Shown in pieces: positions 45,526-54,230 of a stretch of DNA of 64,000 bases. The notes beneath the pieces were generated by a model, which was given only the letters and a program-made list of their open reading frames with translations, had not been told where the DNA came from and ran no database searches. Numbering within the stretch: position 1 is the stretch's first letter; every line of letters starts with the position of its first letter. This stretch comes from Silicimonas algicola (GTDB lineage Bacteria > Pseudomonadota > Alphaproteobacteria > Rhodobacterales > Rhodobacteraceae): the NCBI RefSeq assembly GCF_003148765.1, contig NZ_QGGV01000001.1, forward strand, positions 1 through 64,000, given 5' to 3'. The translations under genes were made by a program, and so were the position numbers.

Positions 45526-46794
45526 ATGACCGACTTACTGAGAACGACACTTGGCGCCGCAGCCATCGCAGGTCTCGCGGCAACCAGCCTTTCGGCGCAG
45601 GAAACCGTCGTCTGGTGGGACTTCCTCGGCGGGGGCGACGGCGTGCGGATGAAGCAGCTCATCGAGGACTTCAATGCCGCGCACCAAAGCGAGATCGCCG
45701 TCGACGCGACCACGCTCGAATGGGGCGTGCCCTTCTACACCAAGGTGCAGACCTCCGTCGCCGTGGGCGAGGCGCCCGACATCATGACCTACCATGCCAG
45801 CCGCATCCCGCTGGCGGTGGACCAGAACCTTCTGAGCGAGATCACGCCCGAAGACTGGGCGACGATGGGCCTAGGCCAGGGCGACTATGCCGAAGCGACC
45901 TGGGACGCGGTCAGCGTCGACGGCAAGCAGTACGCCGTGCCGCTCGATACGCACCCCATCGTGCTTTACTACAACAAGGATCTTCTGGCGGCGGCCGGGC
46001 GGTTGAACGACGACGGCACGCCCATGGGCATGGACAGCCGCGAGGGTTTCACCCAGACGCTGCAGGCGCTCAAGGACAGTGGTGTCACCTTCCCGCTCGG
46101 CTCGGTGACGGCGGACGGCACCTTCATGTTCCGAACGATCTACTCGCTCGTGGGCCAGCAGGACGGCGAGCTGATGACCGATGGCGAGTTCCTGGCCGGC
46201 GACAATGCCGAGAAGCTGACGAACGCGCTTGGCGTGCTGGCGGAATGGACCGAGGCTGGGCTGCAATCGACCTATACGGACTATCCGGCGACGGTCGCGC
46301 TCTTCACCTCGGGCGAGGCGGCCATGATGATCAACGGCGTCTGGGAGGTGCCGACGATGGTCGACCTCGAGAAGGACGGCAAGCTCTTTTCATGGGGCGC
46401 CGTCGAGCTTCCGGTGATCTTCGACCACGCCTCGACCTACGCCGACAGCCACGCCTTCGCGATCCCGAATGGCAACGACATGAGCCCCGAGAAGCGCGCC
46501 GCGGTGCTCGAGGTCATGGGCTGGATCTCGCAGAACTCGCTGTTCTGGGCGACGGCGGGCCACATCCCGGCCTACGGCCCGGTCACGCAGTCTGACGAGT
46601 ACGCGAAGATGGAGCCGAACGCGACCTACTCGAGCCTGACCTCGAACATGATCTTCGATCCGAAGACGCCGCTTGCTGGAGTCGCCGGCCCCATCTACGA
46701 CGTCATGTCCACCTACTTCGTGCCGACGCTGAACGGCGAGATGGACCCGGCCGAGGCGGTCGAGGAAATCAAGGCCGAGCTGAACGACCTCTGA
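45526..46794 (+). CDS. ABC sugar importer, substrate-binding protein
   Basis: Periplasmic binding protein of 422 residues (family 1 / MalE-type). Signal peptide: TLGAAAIAGLAATSLSAQ. Mature start ETVVWWDFLGGGDGVRMKQL is typical, as are PDIMTYHASRIPLAVDQNLL, VPLDTHPIVLYYNKDLLAAA and AAMMINGVWEVPTMVDLEKD. It should capture an oligosaccharide, presumably arabinose-containing, for the two permeases downstream. A GC-rich hairpin lies just after its stop, often seen behind binding-protein genes to raise their share of the transcript. Confidence 0.9.
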   Translation: MTDLLRTTLGAAAIAGLAATSLSAQETVVWWDFLGGGDGVRMKQLIEDFNAAHQSEIAVDATTLEWGVPFYTKVQTSVAVGEAPDIMTYHASRIPLAVDQNLLSEITPEDWATMGLGQGDYAEATWDAVSVDGKQYAVPLDTHPIVLYYNKDLLAAAGRLNDDGTPMGMDSREGFTQTLQALKDSGVTFPLGSVTADGTFMFRTIYSLVGQQDGELMTDGEFLAGDNAEKLTNALGVLAEWTEAGLQSTYTDYPATVALFTSGEAAMMINGVWEVPTMVDLEKDGKLFSWGAVELPVIFDHASTYADSHAFAIPNGNDMSPEKRAAVLEVMGWISQNSLFWATAGHIPAYGPVTQSDEYAKMEPNATYSSLTSNMIFDPKTPLAGVAGPIYDVMSTYFVPTLNGEMDPAEAVEEIKAELNDL

Positions 46795-46805
46795 TAAGCG
46801 AAGAG

Positions 46806-46827
46806 GGGGCGCCCGCCCGGGCGCCCC
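46806..46827 (+). promoter_or_regulatory. Stem-loop between binding-protein and permease genes
   Basis: GGGGCGCCC and GGGCGCCCC form a perfect 9-bp stem around a four-base GCCC loop, eleven bases after the binding-protein stop. No T-run follows. It is likely a partial terminator or mRNA-stabilising hairpin, which would make the binding protein more abundant than the permeases. Confidence 0.6.
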
Positions 46828-46852
46828 GACAGACCTGACCGGAGGCAGTCCC

Positions 46853-47734
46853 ATGATCCGCGATGCGAAGAAGGAGTGGCTGATCGCCCTCACGCTCATC
46901 GCCCCGTTCGCGGCGATCTACGGGTTGGTCTTCGTCTATCCCACTATCGACATGTTCCTGCTGTCCTTCACGGACGCACCGCTGATCGGTGCAGGAGACT
47001 ACGTCGGGCTCGAGAATTACACCCGACTCACCAGCGACCGCCGCTTCGACACCGCGGTCTGGAACACCGCCTGGTTCGTCGTCCTTTCGGTCATCCCCGG
47101 AACCTTCGTGGCACTAGGCATCGCGCTTGCCGTCAGCCGCCTGTCGGGGCGGCTCCAGACGGCCGTTCTGGCGCTGTTCTTCCTGCCCTACATCCTGCCG
47201 GTCTCGGTCATCTACCTGATCTGGGACTGGACGCTGAACTTCCAGTTCGGGATAGCCATGCACATCTTCGACGCCCTTGGCATCGATCGCATCCCGGTCT
47301 TCAAGTCGGCCACCTGGTTCATCCCCGCCGTGGCACTCATCACGGTCTGGTGGACCTGCGGCTTCAACGTCCTGTTGTTCCTCGCCGGGCTCCGCGCCAT
47401 CCCGCAGGAGATCTACGAAGCCGCGGCGCTCGACAACGCTGGGCGGTGGAAAACCTTCAGCCGCGTGACCTGGCCGCTTCTCTGGCCGATCACCGCGCTG
47501 AATTTCACCATCCAGCTCATCCTTCAGATGAAAATCTTCGACCAGGTCTACCTGTTCAGCCAGGGCGGGCGACCGAACGACAACCTTGTGATGGTCTACT
47601 ACATCTTCCAGCGCGCGTTTCAGAACAACCACGGCGGTCGCGCCGCCGCTGTCGCGGTCGTGCTGTTCTTCATCGTGATCGTCGTGTCCGTGCTGAACTT
47701 CCAGCTCATGCGCTTCGCGGAGCGCAAGCAATGA
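46853..47734 (+). CDS. ABC sugar importer, permease 1 (MalF-type)
   Basis: Inner-membrane permease of 293 residues with six predicted helices, opening KEWLIALTLIAPFAAIYGLV. The cytoplasmic EAA loop that contacts the ATPase is EAAALDNAGRWKTFSRVTWP. ATG follows GGAGG. It overlaps the next permease gene by four bases (ATGA), so the two subunits are coupled. Partners are the binding protein upstream and the ATPase at 48577. Confidence 0.9.
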   Translation: MIRDAKKEWLIALTLIAPFAAIYGLVFVYPTIDMFLLSFTDAPLIGAGDYVGLENYTRLTSDRRFDTAVWNTAWFVVLSVIPGTFVALGIALAVSRLSGRLQTAVLALFFLPYILPVSVIYLIWDWTLNFQFGIAMHIFDALGIDRIPVFKSATWFIPAVALITVWWTCGFNVLLFLAGLRAIPQEIYEAAALDNAGRWKTFSRVTWPLLWPITALNFTIQLILQMKIFDQVYLFSQGGRPNDNLVMVYYIFQRAFQNNHGGRAAAVAVVLFFIVIVVSVLNFQLMRFAERKQ

Positions 47735-48573
47735 CCCCGCAGACCGCAAGACGTGCCAACCTCGCGGGCGGCGCCATCACGATCCTCACCGTCGTCTGCG
47801 CGGTGATCTGGGCCTTTCCGCTCTATTGGGGCATCGTGTCGTCGCTCAAGCCCGAGGACGAGGTGGTTCGGCCCTACATCGAGCTCTGGCCGGACACGCT
47901 AACGTTCGAGCACTACGTCCACGCGCTGACCGCGACGCAGATCGGACGCTGGTATCTGAATTCAATCGTGACCGCTGTCGGCACCACGGTCCTCACCATC
48001 TTGACGTCGATCTTCTGCGGCTATGCCCTCAGCCAACTGCGGTTTCCGCTGCGCCGCCCGCTCTACTGGCTGATCCTCGCGAGCTTCATGGTCCCCACGC
48101 AGGTGCTCATCATCAACCACTTCGTGCTGGTCGCGAACATGGGGCTGCTCAACACCTGGGCCGGGATCATCCTGCCGCAGCTCATCCACCCGGTCATCAT
48201 CATCATCTACAAGCAGTTCTTCGACCAGGTGCCGAAGGAGTTTCGCGAGGCGGCGGTGATGGACAACGCCTCTGAGTGGCGCATCCTGTTCAAGGTGTTC
48301 GTGCCGATGAACTGGGGCGTGACCACCGCGCTTTCCATCGTGGTCTTCATCTGGTCCTGGAACGCTTTTCTCTGGCCCTTCCTCGCCGCCACCAAGACCG
48401 AGTGGATGACGATCACGGTCGGCATCACGCAGGTGAACGACGCCTTCGGCATCTACTATGCGCGCGAACTGTCGCTCGCCGTACTCGCCGGCCTGCCGGT
48501 GGCGCTGGCCTACCTGCTGTTCCAGCGCCAGGTGACGCGGGCGATCACGCTCTCCGCCGGGATCAAGGGGTGA
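47731..48573 (+). CDS. ABC sugar importer, permease 2 (MalG-type)
   Basis: Second permease, 280 residues, starting MTPQTARRANLAGGAITILT. Typical MalG features are AFPLYWGIVSSLKPEDEVVR, TSIFCGYALSQLRFPLRRPL and the EAA loop EAAVMDNASEWRILFKVFVP. Six predicted helices. The frame is open upstream through the first permease gene, but the ATG at 47731 overlapping its stop is the natural start. Three bases separate its stop from the ATPase gene. Confidence 0.9.
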   Translation: MTPQTARRANLAGGAITILTVVCAVIWAFPLYWGIVSSLKPEDEVVRPYIELWPDTLTFEHYVHALTATQIGRWYLNSIVTAVGTTVLTILTSIFCGYALSQLRFPLRRPLYWLILASFMVPTQVLIINHFVLVANMGLLNTWAGIILPQLIHPVIIIIYKQFFDQVPKEFREAAVMDNASEWRILFKVFVPMNWGVTTALSIVVFIWSWNAFLWPFLAATKTEWMTITVGITQVNDAFGIYYARELSLAVLAGLPVALAYLLFQRQVTRAITLSAGIKG

Positions 48574-48576
48574 CTC

Positions 48577-49659
48577 ATGGCTGACATCGTTCTCGACCAC
48601 GTCTCGAAGAGCTTCGGCAAGGTGAGGGTGATCGACGACCTGTCCCTCACGGTGCAGTCTGGCGAATTCATCGTCTTCCTCGGCCCCTCCGGTTCGGGCA
48701 AGTCGACGCTTCTGCGGATGATCGCGGGTCTCGAGACCATCGACCGCGGGCGGCTTCTGATCGGAGGGCGCGAGTGCCAGACAGTCGCGCCGGGCCAGCG
48801 CAACGTGGCGATGGTGTTCCAGAACTACGCGCTCTACCCGCACATGACGGTGCGCGAGAACATGGTCTTCGGACTTAGGAACATCGGTATGGCGTCCGAC
48901 GAGATCAGGCGACGCGTCGAGGAGGCCGCGCGCATCCTCGAAATGGATCAGCTTCTCGATCGCCGCCCCTCGCAGCTTTCGGGTGGCCAGCGCCAGCGCG
49001 TCGCCATCGGCCGCGCCATCGTGAAGGAGCCGGCGGCCTTCCTCTTCGACGAACCTCTTTCGAACCTCGACGCGGCTCTCCGAGTCCGCACCCGCGTGGA
49101 ACTCGCCGAACTCCACCACCGCATCGGCACGACGATGATTTACGTCACCCACGACCAGACCGAAGCGATGACCATGGCCGACCGCATCGTCGTGCTAAAC
49201 GACTGCCGGATCGAACAGGTGGGAACGCCGATGGAGGTCTACACCGCCCCCGCCTCGCGGTTCGTCGCGGGGTTCATCGGCTCGCCCGCCATGAACTTCC
49301 TGCCGGTGGAGGTGATCAATTCAGACGGACAGGCACTCGCGACGCTCGACGACGGATCGACGATCGGGCTGCCGCCGGACATCGCCGGACGCGGCCGCCT
49401 CGACCTCGGAGTCCGCCCCGAGAACGTGGGCATCGTGGGCGAGGGCGGAATGACGACGGGCAAGGTGAAGGTGGTCGAGCACTTGGGCGACCGGACCATC
49501 GTCTATGTCGTCCTCGGCGACGGAACCCCCGTCACGGCTCAGACCGGCGGCCACTCCCAGGTGCGCGCAGGCGAGGTCGTCGGGCTGACCTTCGACGTCG
49601 AGGGCGCGCGCCTCTTCGGAACGGACGGGCTTGCGCAGGACCAGGCGGCGGCGATCTGA
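48577..49659 (+). CDS. ABC sugar importer, ATP-binding protein (MsmK/UgpC type)
   Basis: ATPase of 360 residues. Walker A is FLGPSGSGKSTLLRMIAGLE, the signature LSGGQRQRVAIGRAIVKEPA, Walker B FLFDEPLSNLDAALR, and the switch His lies in YVTHDQTEAMTMADRIVVLN. The C-terminal TOBE region (GSPAMNFLPVEVI through RLDLGVRPENVGIV) marks the carbohydrate-uptake class, whose ATPases can serve more than one importer. Last gene of the arabino-oligosaccharide operon. Confidence 0.92.
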   Translation: MADIVLDHVSKSFGKVRVIDDLSLTVQSGEFIVFLGPSGSGKSTLLRMIAGLETIDRGRLLIGGRECQTVAPGQRNVAMVFQNYALYPHMTVRENMVFGLRNIGMASDEIRRRVEEAARILEMDQLLDRRPSQLSGGQRQRVAIGRAIVKEPAAFLFDEPLSNLDAALRVRTRVELAELHHRIGTTMIYVTHDQTEAMTMADRIVVLNDCRIEQVGTPMEVYTAPASRFVAGFIGSPAMNFLPVEVINSDGQALATLDDGSTIGLPPDIAGRGRLDLGVRPENVGIVGEGGMTTGKVKVVEHLGDRTIVYVVLGDGTPVTAQTGGHSQVRAGEVVGLTFDVEGARLFGTDGLAQDQAAAI

Positions 49660-50013
49660 AATTAAGCCTTCGAAAGCGAACTCCAAGATCGCTAGCCGCT
49701 CGTGCCGAATAGCGTCAGCTCTGCGCGACAGCACGGTCCGCATCATCTCTCCTGCGGAGACGTGTTCCTGGTTGTCCGACACCGTCCGACCAAATCGTCC
49801 ATCCCTTTCGTCGAGCCGCGAACGGACCTGCGAAAGGGTTCTGATTGTCGACGATCTGGCATCGCAGATCGGTGGCCTGACGTCGATTCCTGCCTCGATC
49901 CTGTGCGAAGCGTTGCGCGAAAGCCCAAGCGGACGCCGCGTCGATAGGGCGTTGGTGCATCGAGCCACGCCAACTCTTTTTTCCGGCTCAAGAGCAATTT
50001 ATGGTCGCGCTCC
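49660..50013. other. 354-base gap before glgP, no gene recognised
   Basis: Short overlapping frames on both strands without motifs. It should hold the glg promoter, but I could not identify one with confidence. Confidence 0.4.
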
Positions 50014-52416
50014 ATGAACGCACTCGCTCCCCAGCCCGTCACCCAGGACGTCTTCCGCTCGGAGATCCTCCGTCATCTGACCTTCACCGTCGGCAAGGAT
50101 GCCGCGCACGCGTCGGTCCATGACTGGCGCATGGCGCTGTCCCATGCGCTGCGGGACCGCATCGTGGCCCCCTGGTTCAGCGCCACGCGGCGCACCTGGG
50201 CCGAGGACAGGAAGCGGGTCTATTACCTGTCGATGGAGTTCCTGATCGGGCGCATCCTCGAGGACGCATCGATCAATGTCGGTCTGCGCGAGATCGCGGG
50301 CGCGGCGCTCGCCGACCTCGGGCAGGATTTCGCATCGGTCGCAGGGACGGAACCCGACGCGGCGCTCGGCAACGGCGGTCTCGGGCGGCTCGCCGCGTGC
50401 TACATGGAAAGCATGGCGACGCTCGGGTGTCCCGCTTATGGCTACGGTATCCGCTACGAACACGGGCTGTTCCGGCAAGAGTTCAATGGTGGACACCAGG
50501 TAGAATTCGCCGAGGACTGGCTGTCGCAGAAGCATCCCTGGGAGTTTGAGCGGCCCGAGTGCGCCTATGACATCGGCTTCAAGGGCCAAGTCGAGGTGAA
50601 GGGCGGCAGGTCGGTCTGGCATCCAGGTGAAAGTGTCCGGGCCTCGGCCTTCGATACGCCCGTGGTCGGCTGGGCCGGACGCTGGGCGAACACGCTGAGG
50701 CTCTGGGCGGCGCAACCGACGCAGCACTTCGACCTCAAGCGCTTCAATCGAGGCGAATATACCGCTGCCGCCGAACCCGAGACGCTGGCGCGGACGATCA
50801 GCCGGGTTCTCTATCCCGAGGACACCACGCACGAGGGCAAGGAGCTTCGGCTGAAGCAAGAGTTCTTTCTGACCTCGGCGGCGATCCAGGACATCCTGCG
50901 GCGGTATCTCGACACGCACTCCGATCTGCGCGCGCTTCCCTCGAAGGTCGCGATCCAGATGAACGACACGCATCCCGCGCTGGCGGGACCCGAATTGATC
51001 CGGCTTCTGACCGACGCGCACGGGCTGCCGTTCGAGGAGGCGATCGAGATCGCACGGTCCTGCCTGGGTTACACGAACCACACGCTGCTGCCCGAAGCGC
51101 TGGAGCGCTGGTCGACGTGGCTGATGGGCAATGTCCTCCCGCGCCACATGCAGATCATCGAAAGGATTGACGAGGATCACCTGGCGTCGCATCCGAAGCG
51201 CAAGCACTACGTCGGCATCGTCAAGCACCACGAGGTGCGGATGGGCGAACTGGCCTTCATCATGTCGCACCGGGTCAATGGCGTCTCGGCTCTGCACAGC
51301 GACCTGGTGAAGGAGCGGCTGTTCCCCGAGCTTCATGCGCTCCATCCGGACCGCATCATCAATCAGACCAACGGCGTGACGCCTCGCCGATGGCTTCGGA
51401 TGGCCAACCCCGCGCTGTCCTCGCTGGTGACGAACACTATAGGCAGCGGGTGGGAAGATCATCTCGACCGCTTGCGCGAACTCGAGCCACATGTGGAGGA
51501 CCGGGGGTTTCGCGACGCTTTCGCTGCGGCAAAGAGGGCAAACAAGGCTGCGACGTCGAACTGGGTCGCCGAGACGACGGGCGTCCGCGTCGACCCCGGT
51601 GCGCTTTTCGACGTCCAGATCAAGCGACTGCACGAGTACAAGCGGCAACTTCTCAACATACTTCAGACGATCTCGGAATGGCACGAGATCCGCGAGAACC
51701 CGCAGGCCGACTTCGTGCCCCGGGTGAAGATCTTCGGCGGCAAGGCAGCGCCTGGCTATGTCGTCGCGAAGGAGATCATCCACCTCATCAACGACGTGGC
51801 AGAGGTCATCAACAACGATCCCGCGGTCGGCGACCGGCTGAAGGTCGTCTACCCGGCGAACTACAACGTCTCGATGGCCGAGAGGCTGATCCCGGCTTCG
51901 GACCTGTCCGAGCAGATTTCGACCGCCGGCAAAGAGGCGTCGGGCACCGGCAACATGAAGCTCGCGCTGAACGGCGCGCTGACCATCGGGACGCTGGACG
52001 GCGCCAACGTCGAGATCCGCGACCATGTGGGCGCCGAGAATTTCTTCCTCTTCGGTCTCACGGCCCACGAGGCCGTCGAGCGGCGCAATGATCCCGAGCA
52101 TTCGCGTCACGCCATCGAGGCCTGTGAGGCGCTTCAGGTCGTATTGCAGCTTCTGGCCGAGGGGCGCTTCAGCCCGGACCAGACCGACCGCTATCTCGGC
52201 ATCGTCGACCGGGTCTGGCACCACGACTACTTCCTGGTCGCCTCGGACTTCGCGGCCTACCGAGACGCGCAACGCCGCGTCGACGACGCCTATCGCGATC
52301 CGGACGGCTGGGCCCGAATGGCGGCCCTGAATACCGCACGGATGGGATTCTTCTCCTCGGATCGTGCCGTTCGGGGCTACATGAAGGAAATATGGAAAAC
52401 CACTTCCGCGCTCTGA
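50014..52416 (+). CDS. glgP: Glycogen phosphorylase
   Basis: Cytoplasmic PLP enzyme releasing glucose-1-phosphate from glycogen ends. At 800 residues it has the normal length. It opens with MALSHALRDRIVAPWFSATR and VYYLSMEFLIGRILEDASIN; LGNGGLGRLAACYMESMATL is the family's glycine-rich stretch; the PLP-lysine region is KEASGTGNMKLALNGALTIG. Also seen are QMNDTHPALAGPELIRLLTD and KIFGGKAAPGYVVAKEIIHL. It heads the glg cluster. Compared with its relatives, the next expected gene (glgB) is only a remnant. Confidence 0.95.
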   Translation: MNALAPQPVTQDVFRSEILRHLTFTVGKDAAHASVHDWRMALSHALRDRIVAPWFSATRRTWAEDRKRVYYLSMEFLIGRILEDASINVGLREIAGAALADLGQDFASVAGTEPDAALGNGGLGRLAACYMESMATLGCPAYGYGIRYEHGLFRQEFNGGHQVEFAEDWLSQKHPWEFERPECAYDIGFKGQVEVKGGRSVWHPGESVRASAFDTPVVGWAGRWANTLRLWAAQPTQHFDLKRFNRGEYTAAAEPETLARTISRVLYPEDTTHEGKELRLKQEFFLTSAAIQDILRRYLDTHSDLRALPSKVAIQMNDTHPALAGPELIRLLTDAHGLPFEEAIEIARSCLGYTNHTLLPEALERWSTWLMGNVLPRHMQIIERIDEDHLASHPKRKHYVGIVKHHEVRMGELAFIMSHRVNGVSALHSDLVKERLFPELHALHPDRIINQTNGVTPRRWLRMANPALSSLVTNTIGSGWEDHLDRLRELEPHVEDRGFRDAFAAAKRANKAATSNWVAETTGVRVDPGALFDVQIKRLHEYKRQLLNILQTISEWHEIRENPQADFVPRVKIFGGKAAPGYVVAKEIIHLINDVAEVINNDPAVGDRLKVVYPANYNVSMAERLIPASDLSEQISTAGKEASGTGNMKLALNGALTIGTLDGANVEIRDHVGAENFFLFGLTAHEAVERRNDPEHSRHAIEACEALQVVLQLLAEGRFSPDQTDRYLGIVDRVWHHDYFLVASDFAAYRDAQRRVDDAYRDPDGWARMAALNTARMGFFSSDRAVRGYMKEIWKTTSAL

Positions 52417-52464
52417 AAGTCGGGAGATGGGTGACGATGGTCACGACCATCGCGGCCCTAGGTC

Positions 52465-52809
52465 ATGTGGCCGGACGAGGCCGCTTGGGCCGGGGCACGC
52501 AACCGCGATCCTTTCCGATCCTCGGTTCGCATGACAGGAACGCTCTGGCACTGGTTCCGAAGGCCGACGACGTTTGGCTTCTCAGCAGCCGGTCCAAGCC
52601 CGCCGAACTGCGCCGCGATCCGGGACGTGGCGCTCCAATCCTCGCTCAGATGGGCAGGGCACCGGACCAAAATTCTGGCCGACGAGGCGCGTAATTTTCG
52701 CAACCTGAGGGCCTACTGCAGCTTCATGTGGACCCAACCCGGCAATAAGCTACTGTTCATGGGACAAGAATTTGCGCGGACGCGAGAGTTGCGGTGGCGA
52801 TCGGGGTAA
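52465..52809 (+). pseudogene. glgB: 1,4-alpha-glucan branching enzyme remnant
   Basis: Scraps of GlgB between glgP and glgC. First, NRDPF in one frame and then [20 protein letters not shown] in another correspond to the family's N-terminal HDPFxxLGxH opening with a frameshift. Then, after a jump of several hundred residues, [20 protein letters not shown] and [13 protein letters not shown] match the C-terminal part of the catalytic domain (usually NLRAYxGFMWxHPGKKLLFMGxEFAQ). The catalytic Asp and Glu region is absent. The branching enzyme is thus lost from this cluster; whether another copy exists is not visible here. Confidence 0.85.
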
Positions 52810-52934
52810 CGGTGGATCGGTCACGACCGACGGCGCGGAACGGCTTGGGGAGGTTCAGTGGCCCCCGGTTGTTCCGCCATTGCTCGGATCGTTAATTTCC
52901 GGCAGGCCTGACCTGCCGAAGAGGGGAGGAAGAA

Positions 52935-54209
52935 ATGCAGCAGCCTAGACCCAATCAGCGCCTGTCGACCAAGGCGATGGCCTTCGTTCTGGCAGGAGGA
53001 CGCGGCAGCCGACTGAAGGAGCTGACCGACAGGAGGGCAAAACCCGCGGTCTATTTCGGCGGCAAGACGCGGATCATCGACTTCGCTCTGTCGAACGCTC
53101 TGAACTCGGGCATCCGGAAGATGGCGATCGCAACCCAGTACAAGGCGCATTCGCTGATCCGCCACATGCAGAGGGGCTGGGGCTTCTTCCGGTCGGAAAG
53201 GAACGAATACCTCGACATCCTGCCCGCGTCGCAGCGTGTGAACGAAAGCAAGTGGTACCTGGGCACGGCGGACGCGGTCACCCAGAACGTCGATATCGTG
53301 GACAGCTACGATGTCGAGTACATCATCGTTCTGGCGGGCGACCACATCTACAAGATGGACTACGAGATCATGCTGCGTCAGCACGTCGACAGCGGCGCGG
53401 ACGTCACCATCGGCTGTCTCACCGTCCCGAGAATGGAGGCAGTCGCCTTCGGCGTCATGCACATTGACGAGACGGGGCGGATCACGGATTTCCTCGAAAA
53501 GCCAGCGGACCCACCGGCGATCCCCGGAGATCCGGACCACGCCCTCGCTTCCATGGGCATCTACGTCTTCGACTGGAAGTTCCTGCGCGAGCTTCTGCTC
53601 GAAGATGCCGAGGACGCCAATTCCAGCCACGACTTCGGCAACGACCTGATCCCGGGCATCGTGAAGAACGGCAAGGCCATGGCGCACCGATTCTCGGAAA
53701 GCTGCGTCCGCTCCGGCCTCGAGAAAGAGCCCTACTGGCGCGACGTCGGCACCATCGATGCCTTCTGGCAAGCCAATATCGACCTCACCGATTTCGTGCC
53801 CAAGCTCGACATCTACGACACCACCTGGCCGATCTGGACCTACGCCGAACTGGTGCCTCCCGCGAAGTTCATCCACGACGAAGACGGGCGACGCGGCATG
53901 GCGGTGTCGTCCCTCGTCTCGGGCGATTGCATCGTGTCGGGCTCCGAGGTGAAGAACTCGCTTCTGTTCACCGGCGTCCGGTCGCATTCCTTCTCGTCCA
54001 TCGAATGCTCGGTGGTACTTCCGTACGTCACCGTCAATCGAAAGGCAGAGCTGAGGAATTGCGTCATCGATAGGGGGGTGGTCATCCCGGAGGGCCTCGT
54101 GGTGGGCGAAGACCCCGAGGAAGATGGCAAGTGGTTCCGGCGCACGGACACGGGGATCGTTCTCATCACGCAGGACATGCTGGATCGCCGGGCCGCCAAG
54201 CTCGGCTGA
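52935..54209 (+). CDS. glgC: Glucose-1-phosphate adenylyltransferase
   Basis: Makes ADP-glucose, the rate-limiting step of bacterial glycogen synthesis. 424 residues. The nucleotide-binding N-terminus is [20 protein letters not shown] followed by [40 protein letters not shown] and [20 protein letters not shown] carry conserved substrate contacts. The C-terminal beta-helix with [20 protein letters not shown] is complete, so allosteric control is probably intact. Start follows GAGGGGAGGAAGAA. The synthase gene follows after 21 bases. Confidence 0.95.
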   Translation: MQQPRPNQRLSTKAMAFVLAGGRGSRLKELTDRRAKPAVYFGGKTRIIDFALSNALNSGIRKMAIATQYKAHSLIRHMQRGWGFFRSERNEYLDILPASQRVNESKWYLGTADAVTQNVDIVDSYDVEYIIVLAGDHIYKMDYEIMLRQHVDSGADVTIGCLTVPRMEAVAFGVMHIDETGRITDFLEKPADPPAIPGDPDHALASMGIYVFDWKFLRELLLEDAEDANSSHDFGNDLIPGIVKNGKAMAHRFSESCVRSGLEKEPYWRDVGTIDAFWQANIDLTDFVPKLDIYDTTWPIWTYAELVPPAKFIHDEDGRRGMAVSSLVSGDCIVSGSEVKNSLLFTGVRSHSFSSIECSVVLPYVTVNRKAELRNCVIDRGVVIPEGLVVGEDPEEDGKWFRRTDTGIVLITQDMLDRRAAKLG

Positions 54210-54230
54210 CGCCAGACGGAAGGAAGAGGC

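Noticed and set aside
46876-47730. Long frame through the first permease gene continuing into the second permease
   Set aside because: The first part is Arg/His/Pro-rich shadow sequence of the real permease gene; only the part from ATG 47731 is a protein.
47962-49152. 396-codon frame opposite the sugar-importer genes
   Set aside because: Antisense to well-supported permease and ATPase genes, His/Asp/Arg-rich without motifs.
49999-52272. 757-codon frame opposite glgP
   Set aside because: Antisense shadow of a GC-rich gene; no family motifs, while glgP is fully supported.
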